NCBI GenBank assembly: GCA_900550645.1
Contig: URTA01000001.1
Location: 1 to 64,000, forward strand
From: an uncultured Porphyromonadaceae bacterium
Lineage (GTDB): Bacteria > Bacteroidota > Bacteroidia > Bacteroidales > Muribaculaceae
Direction of reading: 5' to 3'
DNA length: 64,000 bases
The notes under the pieces were generated by a model. The model made no database searches. It was not told the origin of the DNA and saw nothing but the letters and a program-made list of their open reading frames with translations. This document shows positions 17,384 to 26,914 of this stretch, piece after piece (the stretch's first letter is position 1; every line of letters starts with the position of its first letter). The translations under genes were made by a program, and so were the position numbers.

Positions 17384-17739
17384 GTTCTTGATAAATTAGT
17401 AAGAGGTAATATTAAATAGTTAGCAAATAGAGTTATGTTGTTGTGTCGCAGTGGGTTGTCATCTCTCGACAACCAGCTGTCCCCTAACAGCACCCACAAA
17501 ATTACATAAATGTCGGCTATTATTCAATCAAAATCTCCTCTCCACAGGCCTCCAGCCTCGTTATATTGTGTTAATAATAATGCGGCTGAAATCAGTTAAT
17601 TATGCGGTATGTACCCAGTGCCGCGCATTTTGCAAGCCAAGTATGCTGTACAGCAAAGGACAGGACGTGTCGCATTGTCACAGTGCAACCGCAACCTGCC
17701 CTCGTGCTGTTTTGGTTTTTTCACGCGCAAAAAACGCGC
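17384..17739. other. intergenic region with promoter of the 1491-residue gene
   Basis: About 355 bases without a convincing gene. The left part is the leader and promoter (17496-17527) of the large adhesin-like gene. The right part lies downstream of the methyltransferase gene stop and shows no strong terminator or small protein. Confidence 0.5.
17496..17527 (-). promoter_or_regulatory. promoter of the 1491-residue secreted protein gene
   Basis: Minus strand: TTG (17525-17527), 20 bases, TAATTTTGT (17496-17504). The leader is about 110 bases, long for this window. Confidence 0.55.
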
Positions 17740-18501
17740 TTACTGCTTGCGGCAAATGTAGAACACATAGCCGTAATACTGTGAATAGCGGGAGTACATC
17801 TCTGCCTCGCGGCGTTGGTTTTGCACCAGTCTCTCGGCGGTGGCATTGTCCGGATATTGTGCAAGGAACTTGCGCTGCGCCTCGCGCTGAGGCACATAGA
17901 AATTGTCAGTCCAGCACTCGTCGCCAAGTACGAACAAGGCTTCGGGCATATATCCTGCATTGACAATGTCTGAGATACTGTCAGCCACACTCTGGATGCA
18001 GGGATAGGCATCTTCCCAGAACGCCTCTATCTCGGCAGGACGCTCCGCTGTGAGCCACGATGCGTCCGTCATGGCTATGTAGCCTCCGTCCTTGAGATAG
18101 TCTCGCCAGTAGTCCAGGGCGCGGCGGAAACCGATGTTGTAAACTGCGCCCTCGCACCAGATAGCGTCAAGGCTTTGCTTCTCAAAGGGCAGGTCGTCCA
18201 TTGAGCCGACCACACCCTCTATGTTGCTGCATGCCTTGCACCTGTCACGCAGTATGTCTATGAACTTCGGAAACAGGTCGAGAGCCTTTATCCGCGCATC
18301 GGGAAAACATTCAGCGAGTGTTAGTGTCTGCCCGCCTGTGCCGCATCCGAGGTCGGCTATGGCTGCGCCATGCGGCAACCTGTGAAGGAACGACGCTGCC
18401 CTCCGGGTGGCATCTTCACTGCCCGGGCCTTGCTGGTCTATGGCGGAGAAGTATTCGCATATTAAGTTTACGTCAAAATCGTGTATGGAATTGTCACTCA
18501 T
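17740..18501 (-). CDS. class I SAM-dependent methyltransferase
   Basis: The 253-residue protein carries motif I IADLGCGTGGQTLTLA near residue 50, an acidic strand end in IKALDLFPKF, and motif II-like LDAIWCEGAVYNIGF near residue 110, as in UbiE/Cfa-like small-molecule methyltransferases. The C-terminal half is rich in aromatic residues (YSRYSQYYGYVFYIC) and likely forms the substrate lid. No membrane segment is present. It lies downstream of the M13 peptidase gene but a 14-bp hairpin separates them, so it may depend on read-through. The substrate is not evident. Confidence 0.82.
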   Translation of the reverse strand: MSDNSIHDFDVNLICEYFSAIDQQGPGSEDATRRAASFLHRLPHGAAIADLGCGTGGQTLTLAECFPDARIKALDLFPKFIDILRDRCKACSNIEGVVGSMDDLPFEKQSLDAIWCEGAVYNIGFRRALDYWRDYLKDGGYIAMTDASWLTAERPAEIEAFWEDAYPCIQSVADSISDIVNAGYMPEALFVLGDECWTDNFYVPQREAQRKFLAQYPDNATAERLVQNQRREAEMYSRYSQYYGYVFYICRKQ

Positions 18502-18523
18502 TGTTTTGTTGGTTTGAAAATGA

Positions 18524-18567
18524 CGACCCGGAGGGGTGTCGCCTGTTGGAATGACTCCTCCGGGTCG
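18524..18567 (-). terminator. strong hairpin between the M13 peptidase and methyltransferase genes
   Basis: Arms 18524-18537 and 18554-18567 pair over 14 bp with one wobble around a 16-base loop. The minus-strand downstream sequence is only mildly T-rich, so it may act as an attenuator or RNA stabiliser as well as a terminator. Confidence 0.55.
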
Positions 18568-18611
18568 CGCTGGTTGAAACTCAATTCAGTCTATAGAAAC
18601 TCTTGTCATTG

Positions 18612-20630
18612 TCACCATATCTTCACGCGGTCTTCAGGGGCTACGTACAGCTTGTCGCCGGGCTTGATGCCGAATGCGTCATACCAGAAGTCGCACTGTG
18701 CCACGCCGCCGTTGACGCGCAGGTGGTCTGCCGAGTGCACGTCGTTCATCGTCAGGTACTGCAGCATCTGCGGCGAGGTTGTGCTTGCCCATACGTTGGC
18801 AAACGAGAGGAAGAACCGCTGCTCGGGAGTGAATCCGTTCTCTGCGGGGAGCTTGCCGTGCTGCTCCTGCGCCAGCTGCAGGGCCTCGTAAGCAATGTTC
18901 AGTCCGCCGTGGTCGGCGATGTTCTCGCCCAGGCAGAGGCTGCCGTTGCTGCGCAGCTCGCCGGGGATGACCCACAGCGTGTTGAAATAGTCCACCATCT
19001 GCTGCGCCGGACGCTTGAACGCCTCGACATCAGCGTCTGACCACCATTGGCGCAGGTTGCCCTCCTTGTCGTACTGACGGCCCTGGTCGTCAAATCCGTG
19101 CGTCATCTCGTGGGCTATCACCACGCCGATTGCACCGTAGTTGGCGGCATCGTCTGCATCGGGGTTGAAGAACGGCGGCTGGAGTATGCCGGCAGGGAAG
19201 CAGATTTCATTGGTCGTCGGCAGGTAATAGGCGTTGACCATCTGCGGCTGCATGAGCCATTCCGTCTTGTCAACAGGCTTGTTGTATTTCTTCTCCTTGT
19301 TCAGCTGCCAGTAGAAGCGGCTTGCTGCGATGACATTCTCATACAGCGATTTGGAGGGGTCGATGGCCAGTCCGGAGAGGTCGTCCCACTTGTCGGGGTA
19401 GCCCACCTTGACATAATAGGCGTTCAGCTTTTCGAGGGCGACCTTCTTGGTTTCGTCGCTCATCCAGTCCTGCGCCATGATGCGGCGGCCGAGAACAGTC
19501 TGCAGGTTGTGTATCATCTCCAGCATACGCTCCTTGGACTCGGGGGAGAAGTAACGCTCCGCGAACATCTGTCCCACAGCGTCGCCGAGCATGCCGCTCA
19601 CCAGGTCTACGGAACGCCGCCAGCGTTCAGGCATCTGCGCCGCGCCGGTCAACTGCTGGTTGAATGCGAAATTCTCGTTGATAAAATCGTCTGACAGATA
19701 GGACGATGCCCCGGATATGATTTGCCATTCATACATCAGCTTGAGGTTCTCGAGAGGCTCCTCAGAGAGCATTTTGCAGGCGAGGGCTATCGGTTCTGGC
19801 TGACCCACCACTACCTCTGTGGTCTGGTCGTAGCCGTAGTCGCGCAGGTAGCCTGCCCAGTCGAAGCCGCCGCACAGTTTCGTCAGTTCGGCTACAGTCA
19901 TCTTGTGGTAGTTGGCTTCGGGATCACGCAGTTGCTCGCGTGAGTACCATGCCTGAGCCATGCGTGACTCCATGTCCCACAGTGTGTTCATGCGAGCGCG
20001 AGCATCACTCTCGGAATATCCGCACAGCATGAACAGGTTGACGCAGTGCTGCTTGGCAGCTTCGCGCACCTTGACAGTGGCGGAGTCAGTAGCCATGTAG
20101 TAGTCGCGGTTGCCCATCGAGAGGCCGCCCTGACCGATGCCAACTACATTGCGAGATGCATCTTTCTCGTCGGCAGAGATGCCGATGCCCCAGAGCAGGT
20201 CGTCGTGCCAGTGAGCCATGTAGCGTATCAGCTCTGCGCGGTCGTTGATGGCTTGCACCTTGCGGATTTCCGCAAGGGCGGGAGCTGCCCCCTCACGGTT
20301 GCGGCGCATGCTGTCCATGGAGAGGTTGTAAAGGTCGCCTATCTTCTGCTCGACGCTGCCCTTTGTGTGTTTCTCGCGAGCAATGTCCTGCACCATCGAG
20401 GCTACGGCATTGGTGTTGTCGTCAGCCAGCTTGGCGAAAGAACCCCACATAGGGTAGATCGGCGGCTGCGGATGGTTTTTCACCCAGTTGCCGGTTGCAT
20501 ACTTGAAGAAGTCGTCGCCAGGGCGCACGGATGTGTCCAAGTTGGTGTAGTCAATGCCGCCAGTCTTCTGCTGCGAATATCCGCACAAAACGGACACTGC
20601 GCACAATGCGGCAACAAATAGTTTTTTCAT
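18612..20630 (-). CDS. M13 family zinc metallopeptidase (neprilysin/PepO-like), secreted
   Basis: The 672-residue protein begins with a signal peptide (cleavage near CGYSQ). The N-terminal M13 domain starts PGDDFFKYATGNWVKNHP. The catalytic zinc site HEMTH lies near residue 505, the third ligand in GENIADHGG near 567, and the substrate-binding NAYYLPTTNEICFPAGI stretch just before the zinc motif. The end CDFWYDAFGIKPGDKLYVAPEDRVKIW closes the fold, and the length is normal for the family. It should degrade peptides in the periplasm or at the surface. It is transcribed from its own promoter at 20716-20748. Confidence 0.93.
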   Translation of the reverse strand: MKKLFVAALCAVSVLCGYSQQKTGGIDYTNLDTSVRPGDDFFKYATGNWVKNHPQPPIYPMWGSFAKLADDNTNAVASMVQDIAREKHTKGSVEQKIGDLYNLSMDSMRRNREGAAPALAEIRKVQAINDRAELIRYMAHWHDDLLWGIGISADEKDASRNVVGIGQGGLSMGNRDYYMATDSATVKVREAAKQHCVNLFMLCGYSESDARARMNTLWDMESRMAQAWYSREQLRDPEANYHKMTVAELTKLCGGFDWAGYLRDYGYDQTTEVVVGQPEPIALACKMLSEEPLENLKLMYEWQIISGASSYLSDDFINENFAFNQQLTGAAQMPERWRRSVDLVSGMLGDAVGQMFAERYFSPESKERMLEMIHNLQTVLGRRIMAQDWMSDETKKVALEKLNAYYVKVGYPDKWDDLSGLAIDPSKSLYENVIAASRFYWQLNKEKKYNKPVDKTEWLMQPQMVNAYYLPTTNEICFPAGILQPPFFNPDADDAANYGAIGVVIAHEMTHGFDDQGRQYDKEGNLRQWWSDADVEAFKRPAQQMVDYFNTLWVIPGELRSNGSLCLGENIADHGGLNIAYEALQLAQEQHGKLPAENGFTPEQRFFLSFANVWASTTSPQMLQYLTMNDVHSADHLRVNGGVAQCDFWYDAFGIKPGDKLYVAPEDRVKIW

Positions 20631-20715
20631 ATCAATCGTTGTTTGGTTGTGTATTTCTGATGTTGTTTGTCACGCGGTCGGGCGAAAAAACGGATGCTTG
20701 TTCTCTGGCCACGCT

Positions 20716-20748
20716 GCAAAGTTAGTGACAAAAATCGGTATCGCCAAA
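20716..20748 (-). promoter_or_regulatory. promoter of the M13 peptidase gene
   Basis: Minus strand: TTTG (20745-20748), 20-base spacer, TAACTTTGC (20716-20724), a full consensus promoter. The leader to the ATG at 20630 is about 80 bases. Confidence 0.7.
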
Positions 20749-20848
20749 TTTCGGCAAGATTTTTTTATCTGGCGGTTATATTTTATCGTAAAACGATATA
20801 TTTTGCCTTGGGTTGAGTGTAATCTCTGTGAGGACTGTTTGTCGCTGT

Positions 20849-20878
20849 CAGAGTACTTAGAGAACTCGAAGTACTCTG
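20849..20878. repeat. palindromic element, copy 1
   Basis: Perfect 10-bp arms CAGAGTACTT/AAGTACTCTG around AGAGAACTCG. Seventeen of the first 19 bases match the minus strand of 56565-56583, so this is one of two dispersed copies. Confidence 0.6.
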
Positions 20879-20901
20879 ATAAGAGGGCTTCTTGTAACGA
20901 C

Positions 20902-20943
20902 AAAAGCGGGACGCGCCCGAATGAGTCGGGGCATCCCGCTTTA
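20902..20943 (-). terminator. terminator downstream of the AAA ATPase gene
   Basis: Arms AAAGCGGGA (20903-20911) and TCCCGCTTT (20934-20942) plus an inner CCCGA/TCGGG stem. The minus strand continues TTTTGTCG, so it can end transcripts of the ATPase gene. It is symmetrical enough to work in both directions. Confidence 0.65.
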
Positions 20944-21172
20944 TCGCTGACAGGGCTTGGGCGCGGCTATGAAAACAAATAACCAATATGTATAACCAAT
21001 TGAAAATCAAAAGTATGACAACTAACGCAAAGCACCGCACCCATGCCTGTCGCATCAATCAACAATCAACTATGCATGTGAGTCGCAATCTCACGATTAC
21101 AGTGTGTTGGAACTCAGCGGGGTCGGTACACGGCGTGCCGTGTACCTGCCCTGCGGTATGTTGTCCTGTGTG

Positions 21173-23011
21173 TCAGAAGCCGATTCGAGAGCGGTTGCCG
21201 CTATTTAGACGCTCATGGCTGCACAGGTATTTCAGCTTCGGCAGGTCTGCCTCTTTTTCGTCCGACAGGATCGCATTTACAGTCTGCTTGCGCACGATGT
21301 TCTCGATTTCGCCGCCCGACATGTCGTATTCGCGTGCCAGCACTTTGGCATCTGCCGCCGAGAGCGAGGGCATCATCGCTTGCCATATCTCCGAGCGAGC
21401 CTCGATGGTGGGCTTGTCAAAACGTATCTTGTAGAGGAAGCGGCGTTCGAATGCCTTGTCGAGGTTGGAAGTAAGGTTGGTCGTGGCAATCATTATCCCC
21501 TCGAATGTCTCCATTTCCTGAAGGATGATGTTCTGAATGGAGTTCTCCATTTTGTCAACGGAGCGTGTCGCATTTTCAACGCGGATGCCAAGTATTGCGT
21601 CTGCCTCGTTGAACAGCAGTATCGGAGCGCACTCCATCTCCTCGGCGTATTTGCGGTACTTGTCAAAGGCGCGTTTGATGTTCTTTTCGCTTTCGCCTAC
21701 GAAGCAGTTTTTAATCTTGTCAACGTCGACGCGCATTATGTCGCGTCCGGTCAGACGCGCTATCTGCTGCACAGTCTCAGTCTTTCCCGTGCCAGGTGCG
21801 CCGTGGAATATGCAGCAGAACCCTTTGCGCATACCTGCCTTTGCGAGCCGGTCCTGAACTTCGCTAAAACGCTTGGGCTTGAGCAGTTCTGTCAGCTGTG
21901 CCACTTGCTTCTGCTCGTCGGCATTGTATATCAGTCGTTTGACAGCAAACGAACTGTGAGGTATCAGGTCGCGTTTCGGCTGTGTCTTAGGCTGCAGCTT
22001 GAGTTCCGCGAGGATTGTCTCCTTGGCGTAGTCCGTCAGCTTGAAAGCTTCACAAGACATGAAACCGCCCTCGGGTGCAAACTCAATGAGGTTGGTAAGT
22101 TGAAGCTTGCAATCCTTGTTGCGCAGTGACGATTTTACCCAGCGCGGTACGTCTTTGTTGTCATACAGGTGGCTTATGTCTGACAGTGTAATGTTGTCGT
22201 CATTATTTTCCACAAACAGGTGTGCCATGAAAATGAACAGAAGCTTGTCGTCCGTATCAATTTTAAGTTTGTCCAGATGTTGGCAGAATTGGGAATCCTT
22301 TATGCTGTCAAGCATTTCTGAGACCTCTTCTTTCACGCGCTCGTATGTGGTTTCATCGTCGTTTTTCTCCTCAAACAGTGAGTTCAGCTCATCGAAAAAT
22401 GATTCAGTGTCGGTTATCGGTAGTTTTTCCACCTTGTACGGCTTGTCGTTCTGTAAAGCGTCAATCACTTCTTGCGGTATTCTATATGAGACCATCGTGT
22501 CGTTGCGCTTGTAGCGAGTGCATCTTATGTAACGCATCTGCTCCAGTTCATTGATGATTTGCGTGTAACTCATGACACGTAATGTTCTACAATCAAGGTA
22601 ATCCGCTATTTGTCCGAGGGTAATGGAGCGGAGGTCGCAGAAATTGACGAACAAGGTTAGGAATAATGACTGCTCCTTGGTCAGCCCGAGACGCTCCGAC
22701 AAATAATCCAATAGAGGGTCTACTGTGTCAAGAAATTGCTTGTCTAATCCCGAATCTTCGGCGAACTCCAGTATAGACTCCATTGCACCCAGGATGTTGG
22801 TCGGTGTTGGAATTATAACCTCGTCAGTTTCGTTGTCCGTCTCTTCGGCCATCTCCTCATCCGTCTCTTCGACTGTCTCTGTAACTGTTTCTTCGTCTGT
22901 ATTTACGAGGGCGTTCTCTGCCTCTGTTACAACCGTTTCATTCCCTGTGAGGATTTCCTCGTTCATTGTTTTTTCGTTTGCCATGTTGTTGGTGTTGTTG
23001 TTTTTGTTCAT
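21173..23011 (-). CDS. AAA family ATPase with acidic N-terminus
   Basis: The 612-residue protein has an Asn-rich start, then a strongly acidic stretch (residues about 15-70, many Glu/Asp/Thr). A helical middle follows, and a C-terminal AAA+ domain with Walker A HGAPGTGKTETV near residue 400, a Walker B-like ILLFNEADAIL near 460 and an arginine-rich FERRFLYKIRF near 520. Asn replaces the usual first acidic residue of Walker B (FNEAD instead of F-D-E-x-D), while the catalytic Glu is kept. The fold resembles classical AAA proteins that remodel substrates. I do not recognise a named function. The adjacent upstream genes are divergent. Confidence 0.78.
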   Translation of the reverse strand: MNKNNNTNNMANEKTMNEEILTGNETVVTEAENALVNTDEETVTETVEETDEEMAEETDNETDEVIIPTPTNILGAMESILEFAEDSGLDKQFLDTVDPLLDYLSERLGLTKEQSLFLTLFVNFCDLRSITLGQIADYLDCRTLRVMSYTQIINELEQMRYIRCTRYKRNDTMVSYRIPQEVIDALQNDKPYKVEKLPITDTESFFDELNSLFEEKNDDETTYERVKEEVSEMLDSIKDSQFCQHLDKLKIDTDDKLLFIFMAHLFVENNDDNITLSDISHLYDNKDVPRWVKSSLRNKDCKLQLTNLIEFAPEGGFMSCEAFKLTDYAKETILAELKLQPKTQPKRDLIPHSSFAVKRLIYNADEQKQVAQLTELLKPKRFSEVQDRLAKAGMRKGFCCIFHGAPGTGKTETVQQIARLTGRDIMRVDVDKIKNCFVGESEKNIKRAFDKYRKYAEEMECAPILLFNEADAILGIRVENATRSVDKMENSIQNIILQEMETFEGIMIATTNLTSNLDKAFERRFLYKIRFDKPTIEARSEIWQAMMPSLSAADAKVLAREYDMSGGEIENIVRKQTVNAILSDEKEADLPKLKYLCSHERLNSGNRSRIGF

Positions 23012-23110
23012 AAGTACATTATTTATTTTGATGATTCAACTTAATTGGCTATTTTTGCAGCCAGATTTCTCCTCAACTCCGTGCCGTGCACTGCACTTTG
23101 TTTTGGTTTT

Positions 23111-23119
23111 GCAAAATTA
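23111..23119 (-). promoter_or_regulatory. candidate -7 box of the AAA ATPase gene
   Basis: The minus strand reads TAATTTTGC, a full -7 match, but the ATG is about 100 bases away and no TTTG lies at the -33 distance. A hairpin-forming GGCTATTTTTGCAGCC lies in the leader. Confidence 0.35.
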
Positions 23120-23255
23120 CAATGGGGGTGTTTCTTTTAGTGACACACCCCTTGGCAAAAAACATTCACTCTCCCCAAAAATGCCATATTTCGCATATAA
23201 GTAAAACAAAGCCGCTGATTTTGCGTTGCAATTATATACCGACACCAACTACACC

Positions 23256-23726
23256 ATGAGCGAAGTTGAATTAATCCTTTTGAACAGCAATGACAAGTGT
23301 ACGGTGTACACCATACAGTTTGTCAAAGACGACCAGCACGAATTCGACAAATTCGTGTCCAAATTCCGTGATGACACGGAGTTGAACGCAGACTACCGTG
23401 CCATTATACGCTTTATAGAGCAGATAGTCGAGTTTGGCGCACTTGAGCGGTATTTCCGCCGTGAAGGCGCAGTACGCGACTCTGTAGCCGCATTGCCTGT
23501 ACTCAAATCCAAACTCCGCCTGTATTGTCTTCGCTTGTCTGACAAGATGCTGATATTGGGCAACGGAGGTGAAAAGAAAACACGCACATATCAACAAGAC
23601 CCAGACTTGCAATGCTATGTGGTGACTCTCCAAAAGTTTGAAGAACTGCTGAAAGAGAGCGTAAACGACGGTTCTGTTGTCATCACGGAAAATTCCATTG
23701 AGACTGACAAAACGTTTGAGTTATGA
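23256..23726 (+). CDS. HigB/RelE-like toxin of a type II toxin-antitoxin pair
   Basis: From the ATG at 23256 the protein is 156 residues. The core FRREGAVRDSVAALPV followed by SKLRLYCLRLSDKMLILGNGG resembles RelE/HigB-like and phage Gp49-like ribosome-dependent mRNA interferases. It is followed, with a four-base ATGA overlap, by a small helix-turn-helix gene, and toxin-before-antitoxin is the order typical of higBA. An in-frame start at 23226 is possible but its first residues look unrelated. The natural role could be stress response, plasmid-like maintenance or phage defence. Confidence 0.7.
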   Translation: MSEVELILLNSNDKCTVYTIQFVKDDQHEFDKFVSKFRDDTELNADYRAIIRFIEQIVEFGALERYFRREGAVRDSVAALPVLKSKLRLYCLRLSDKMLILGNGGEKKTRTYQQDPDLQCYVVTLQKFEELLKESVNDGSVVITENSIETDKTFEL

Positions 23727-24016
23727 AATCTGACAATGGATACCTCAATTCGCTGTTTTCCGAAATACCCTCGGAAGAACGCGCAGCAACACATGCTTCG
23801 TTTGAGGTCTCCAATCGAATTGACGGACTGATGAAGAAACGAGGCCTGACCAAGAAACAGTTTGCCGACCAGATTGGGCGGCGGCCAAGCGAAATCACGA
23901 GGTGGCTGAGCGGCGAACACAATTTCACCATCGCCACTCTTTCCATGATTGCCGAGTTTTTTGGCGAACCAATCATTCAGGTCGTCAAAGACCGGTCGGA
24001 AACCGAACCCCATTAA
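23723..24016 (+). CDS. XRE-family helix-turn-helix antitoxin
   Basis: The 97-residue protein contains an XRE DNA-binding fold: LMKKRGLTKKQFADQIGR followed by PSEITRWLSGEHNFTIATL (residues about 35-75). In higBA-type loci the antitoxin binds both the toxin and the operon promoter, so this protein probably autorepresses. Its ATG overlaps the toxin TGA by four bases. A shared bidirectional terminator follows immediately. Confidence 0.78.
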   Translation: MKSDNGYLNSLFSEIPSEERAATHASFEVSNRIDGLMKKRGLTKKQFADQIGRRPSEITRWLSGEHNFTIATLSMIAEFFGEPIIQVVKDRSETEPH

Positions 24017-24023
24017 ACTGAAA

Positions 24024-24062
24024 AAGGCGGCGCATCTCATGTCGAGGTGCGCCACCTTATTA
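24024..24062. terminator. bidirectional terminator between the toxin-antitoxin operon and sdhB
   Basis: A long hairpin (AAGG plus GGCGCATCTC at 24024-24038 paired with GAGGTGCGCC plus CCTT at 24044-24058), followed by ATTATT on the plus strand and with A-rich sequence before it, which gives T on the minus strand. It serves two convergent transcripts. Confidence 0.75.
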
Positions 24063-24100
24063 TTTATATATATGCCCAGAGGGGGCATCAGTTGCCGTTG

Positions 24101-24859
24101 TTACTCCTTGCACTTGGCGGCGATGAACATGCGGTTCATGCGGCCGATGTTGTAGAGCTTGATGTTCTTCGGGCACTCAGCGGAGCAAGCACCGGTGTTG
24201 GTGCAGTTGCCGAAGCCGAGTTCGTCCATCTTTGCCACCATGGCGCGGACGCGGCGGTCTTTCTCCACCTGTCCCTGCGGCAGCAGGGCGAATTGGCTCA
24301 CCTTGGCGCTGACGAACAGCATCGCGGAACCGTTCTTGCAAGCAGCCACGCACGCGCCGCAGCCGATGCAGGTAGCGGAGTCCATGGCCTCGTCGGCTGC
24401 CTCCTTGGAGATGGGAATTGCGTTGGCATCCTGTGCGCCGCCGCAGCTGAACGACACGTAGCCGCCGGCCTGCTGAATCTTGTCAAAGGCGTTGCGGTCC
24501 ACCATCAGGTCCTTGATTACAGGGAACGCAGCTGAACGCCACGGCTCAACAGTGATGGTTTCGCCGTTTTTGAAGCGGCGCATATAGAGCTGACAGGTGG
24601 TTGCGCCTGTTGCAGGACCGTGGGGGTGTCCGTTGATGTACAGCGAGCACATGCCGCAGATGCCCTCGCGGCAGTCGTGGTCGAACACTACAGGCTCCTC
24701 GCCGCGCTCTACCAGTGTCTCGTTCAATATATCCAATGTCTCAAGGAACGAAGTGTCAGGGGTGGTCTCGACATTTTCGTAAGTCACGAATCCGCCCTTG
24801 GCTCGCGCATTTGCCTGACGCCAGATCTTGAGATTGACTCTCATTATGTTTTCTTCCAT
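24101..24859 (-). CDS. sdhB: succinate dehydrogenase/fumarate reductase iron-sulfur subunit
   Basis: The 252-residue protein carries the [2Fe-2S] ligands in CREGICGMC and a later Cys near ATTC, then the ferredoxin-type clusters [14 protein letters not shown] near residue 155 and [14 protein letters not shown] near 215. It transfers electrons between the flavin subunit and the membrane cytochrome. In Bacteroidales this complex works mainly as a fumarate reductase in anaerobic succinate production. It is the last gene of the sdhCAB operon, 21 bases after sdhA. The naming sdh or frd is a matter of convention. Confidence 0.96.
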   Translation of the reverse strand: MEENIMRVNLKIWRQANARAKGGFVTYENVETTPDTSFLETLDILNETLVERGEEPVVFDHDCREGICGMCSLYINGHPHGPATGATTCQLYMRRFKNGETITVEPWRSAAFPVIKDLMVDRNAFDKIQQAGGYVSFSCGGAQDANAIPISKEAADEAMDSATCIGCGACVAACKNGSAMLFVSAKVSQFALLPQGQVEKDRRVRAMVAKMDELGFGNCTNTGACSAECPKNIKLYNIGRMNRMFIAAKCKE

Positions 24860-24880
24860 GATTGATTTCTTTTAGCTGAT

Positions 24881-26902
24881 TTATGACTTGTAGTTACGTG
24901 TCTGAACCTTGATGGCCTCATAGTGGAGTGCCTCCTTGATCATCTCGGGTGCCTTGGTGTCGTCACCTGCGTAGTCCCAGCATGACACGTAGAAGTAGTT
25001 CTCGTCGTCACGCTTGGCCTCGCCCTCCTCGGTCTGGTATTCCTCGCGGAAGTGACCGCCGCAGCTCTCGTTGCGGTTCAGTGCGTCGTATGCCACCAGC
25101 TCGCCCATTGTGATGAAGTCACGCAGACGGAAAGCCTTGTCGAGCTCGATGTTCATGCCCTCCTGATCGCCGGGGATGAACAGGTCTGTGTTGAACTCCT
25201 CGCGGATGCGCTTGAACTCCTTGAGAGCGTGTTCCAGACCCTCGCGGTTGCGGGCCATGCCCACATACTCCCACATGATGTGGCCCAGCTCCTTGTGGAT
25301 TGAGTCTACGGAACGCTTGCCGTGGATGTTCATCAGGCGGTCCATTTCATCTTGGCAGTGCTTCTCAGCCTCGTCAAACTCGGGACGGTCGGTAGTGAAG
25401 CGCGGCACGGTGATCTGGTCGCTCAGGTAGTTCTGGATAGTGTAGGGGAGCACGAAATAGCCATCGGCGAGACCCTGCATCAGCGCAGATGCTCCGAGGC
25501 GGTTTGCGCCGTGGTCGGAGAAGTTGCACTCGCCGATTGCGAATAGGCCCTTGACAGAAGTCTGAAGTTCGTAGTCTACCCAGATGCCGCCCATGGTGTA
25601 GTGGATAGCGGGGAAGATCATCATCGGGTTGTAATACTTCACGCCGTCGATTTCGCGTGCGCACTCGCCCGGGTTAACGTCGGTGATTTCCTCATACATG
25701 TCGAAGAGGTTGCCGTAACGCTGACGTACAGTGTCAAGGCCGAGGCGGTTGATAGCCTCTGAGAAGTCGAGGAACACAGCCAGGCCGGTGTTGTTCACGC
25801 CGAATCCCTTGTCGCAACGCTCCTTGGCAGCACGCGAAGCCACGTCACGCGGCACAAGGTTGCCGAATGCCGGGTAGCGGCGTTCCAGGTAGTAGTCGCG
25901 GTTCTCCTCCGGTATGTCCGACCCCTTGATTTCGCCGCTCTGCAGCTTCTTGGCATCCTCGATGTCCTTCGGCACCCAGATGCGGCCATCGTTACGCAGC
26001 GACTCCGACATCAGCGTCAGCTTGGACTGCTTGTCGCCGTGTACCGGTATACAGGTCGGGTGAATCTGCACGTAAGCCGGGTTTGCGAAATACGCGCCCT
26101 TGCGGTAGCAAGCCATTGCTGCGCTCACGTTGCAGCCCATGGCGTTGGTCGAAAGGAAGTATGTGTTGCCGTAGCCGCCGGTAGCGATTACCACTGCGTG
26201 TGCTGCAAATCTCTCGAACTTGCCTGTCACAAGGTTCTTGGCGATGATACCGCGAGCACGGGGTACGCCGTTCTCGTCTTTGATCAGCACCACGTCATGC
26301 ATCTCATAGCGGTTGAAGCTCTTCACCTTGCCCAGCTGTATCTGACGGTTGAGCGAAGAGTATGCGCCGAGCAGAAGCTGCTGACCGGTCTGTCCCTTGG
26401 CATAGAATGTACGGGAAACCTGTGCGCCGCCGAATGAACGGTTAGCGAGAAGGCCTCCGTACTCACGTGCGAAAGGAACGCCCTGAGCCACGCACTGGTC
26501 GATGATATTGTTTGACACCTCGGCGAGACGGTACACGTTAGCCTCGCGAGCGCGGTAGTCACCGCCCTTTACAGTGTCATAGAACAGGCGATATATCGAG
26601 TCACCGTCGTTCTGGTAGTTCTTGGCAGCGTTGATACCACCCTGAGCTGCGATAGAGTGAGCGCGGCGGGGTGAATCCTGGATGCAGAAGTTCAGAACGT
26701 TGAAGCCCATTTCAGCCAGCGTTGAAGCGGCAGACGCACCAGCCAGGCCGGTACCCACGACGATGATGTCGAGGCGGCGTTTGTTGGCAGGGTTGACGAG
26801 CTTCTGGTGAGCCTTGTAGTTGGTCCATTTCTCAGCGACAGGACCTTCCGGGATTTTTGAATCGGCCGGATTCATTATCTTTATTTCTTTATCAGTTGCC
26901 AT
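24881..26902 (-). CDS. sdhA: succinate dehydrogenase/fumarate reductase flavoprotein subunit
   Basis: The 673-residue protein has the FAD dinucleotide-binding motif [14 protein letters not shown] near residue 47, the flavin-histidine region [17 protein letters not shown] near 80, and the active-site segment HPTCIP near residue 280. Catalysis interconverts succinate and fumarate. It belongs to the long form typical of three-subunit B-type complexes in Bacteroidetes. It lies 12 bases after sdhC and 21 before sdhB. Confidence 0.96.
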   Translation of the reverse strand: MATDKEIKIMNPADSKIPEGPVAEKWTNYKAHQKLVNPANKRRLDIIVVGTGLAGASAASTLAEMGFNVLNFCIQDSPRRAHSIAAQGGINAAKNYQNDGDSIYRLFYDTVKGGDYRAREANVYRLAEVSNNIIDQCVAQGVPFAREYGGLLANRSFGGAQVSRTFYAKGQTGQQLLLGAYSSLNRQIQLGKVKSFNRYEMHDVVLIKDENGVPRARGIIAKNLVTGKFERFAAHAVVIATGGYGNTYFLSTNAMGCNVSAAMACYRKGAYFANPAYVQIHPTCIPVHGDKQSKLTLMSESLRNDGRIWVPKDIEDAKKLQSGEIKGSDIPEENRDYYLERRYPAFGNLVPRDVASRAAKERCDKGFGVNNTGLAVFLDFSEAINRLGLDTVRQRYGNLFDMYEEITDVNPGECAREIDGVKYYNPMMIFPAIHYTMGGIWVDYELQTSVKGLFAIGECNFSDHGANRLGASALMQGLADGYFVLPYTIQNYLSDQITVPRFTTDRPEFDEAEKHCQDEMDRLMNIHGKRSVDSIHKELGHIMWEYVGMARNREGLEHALKEFKRIREEFNTDLFIPGDQEGMNIELDKAFRLRDFITMGELVAYDALNRNESCGGHFREEYQTEEGEAKRDDENYFYVSCWDYAGDDTKAPEMIKEALHYEAIKVQTRNYKS

Positions 26903-26914
26903 ATCGCTAAAGTA

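Larger units (their letters stand above)
20631..21172. other. intergenic region: promoter, palindromic repeat, terminator, hairpin
   Basis: About 540 bases with no convincing gene. It contains the M13 peptidase promoter (20716-20748), an inverted repeat that recurs at 56551-56586 (20849-20878), a strong terminator (20902-20943) and a perfect GGTACACGGC/GCCGTGTACC palindrome with a two-base centre (21125-21146). Confidence 0.6.

Noticed and set aside
20849..20878. Terminator for the M13 peptidase or ATPase
   Set aside because: No T-tract follows the arms, and a better terminator lies at 20902-20943.
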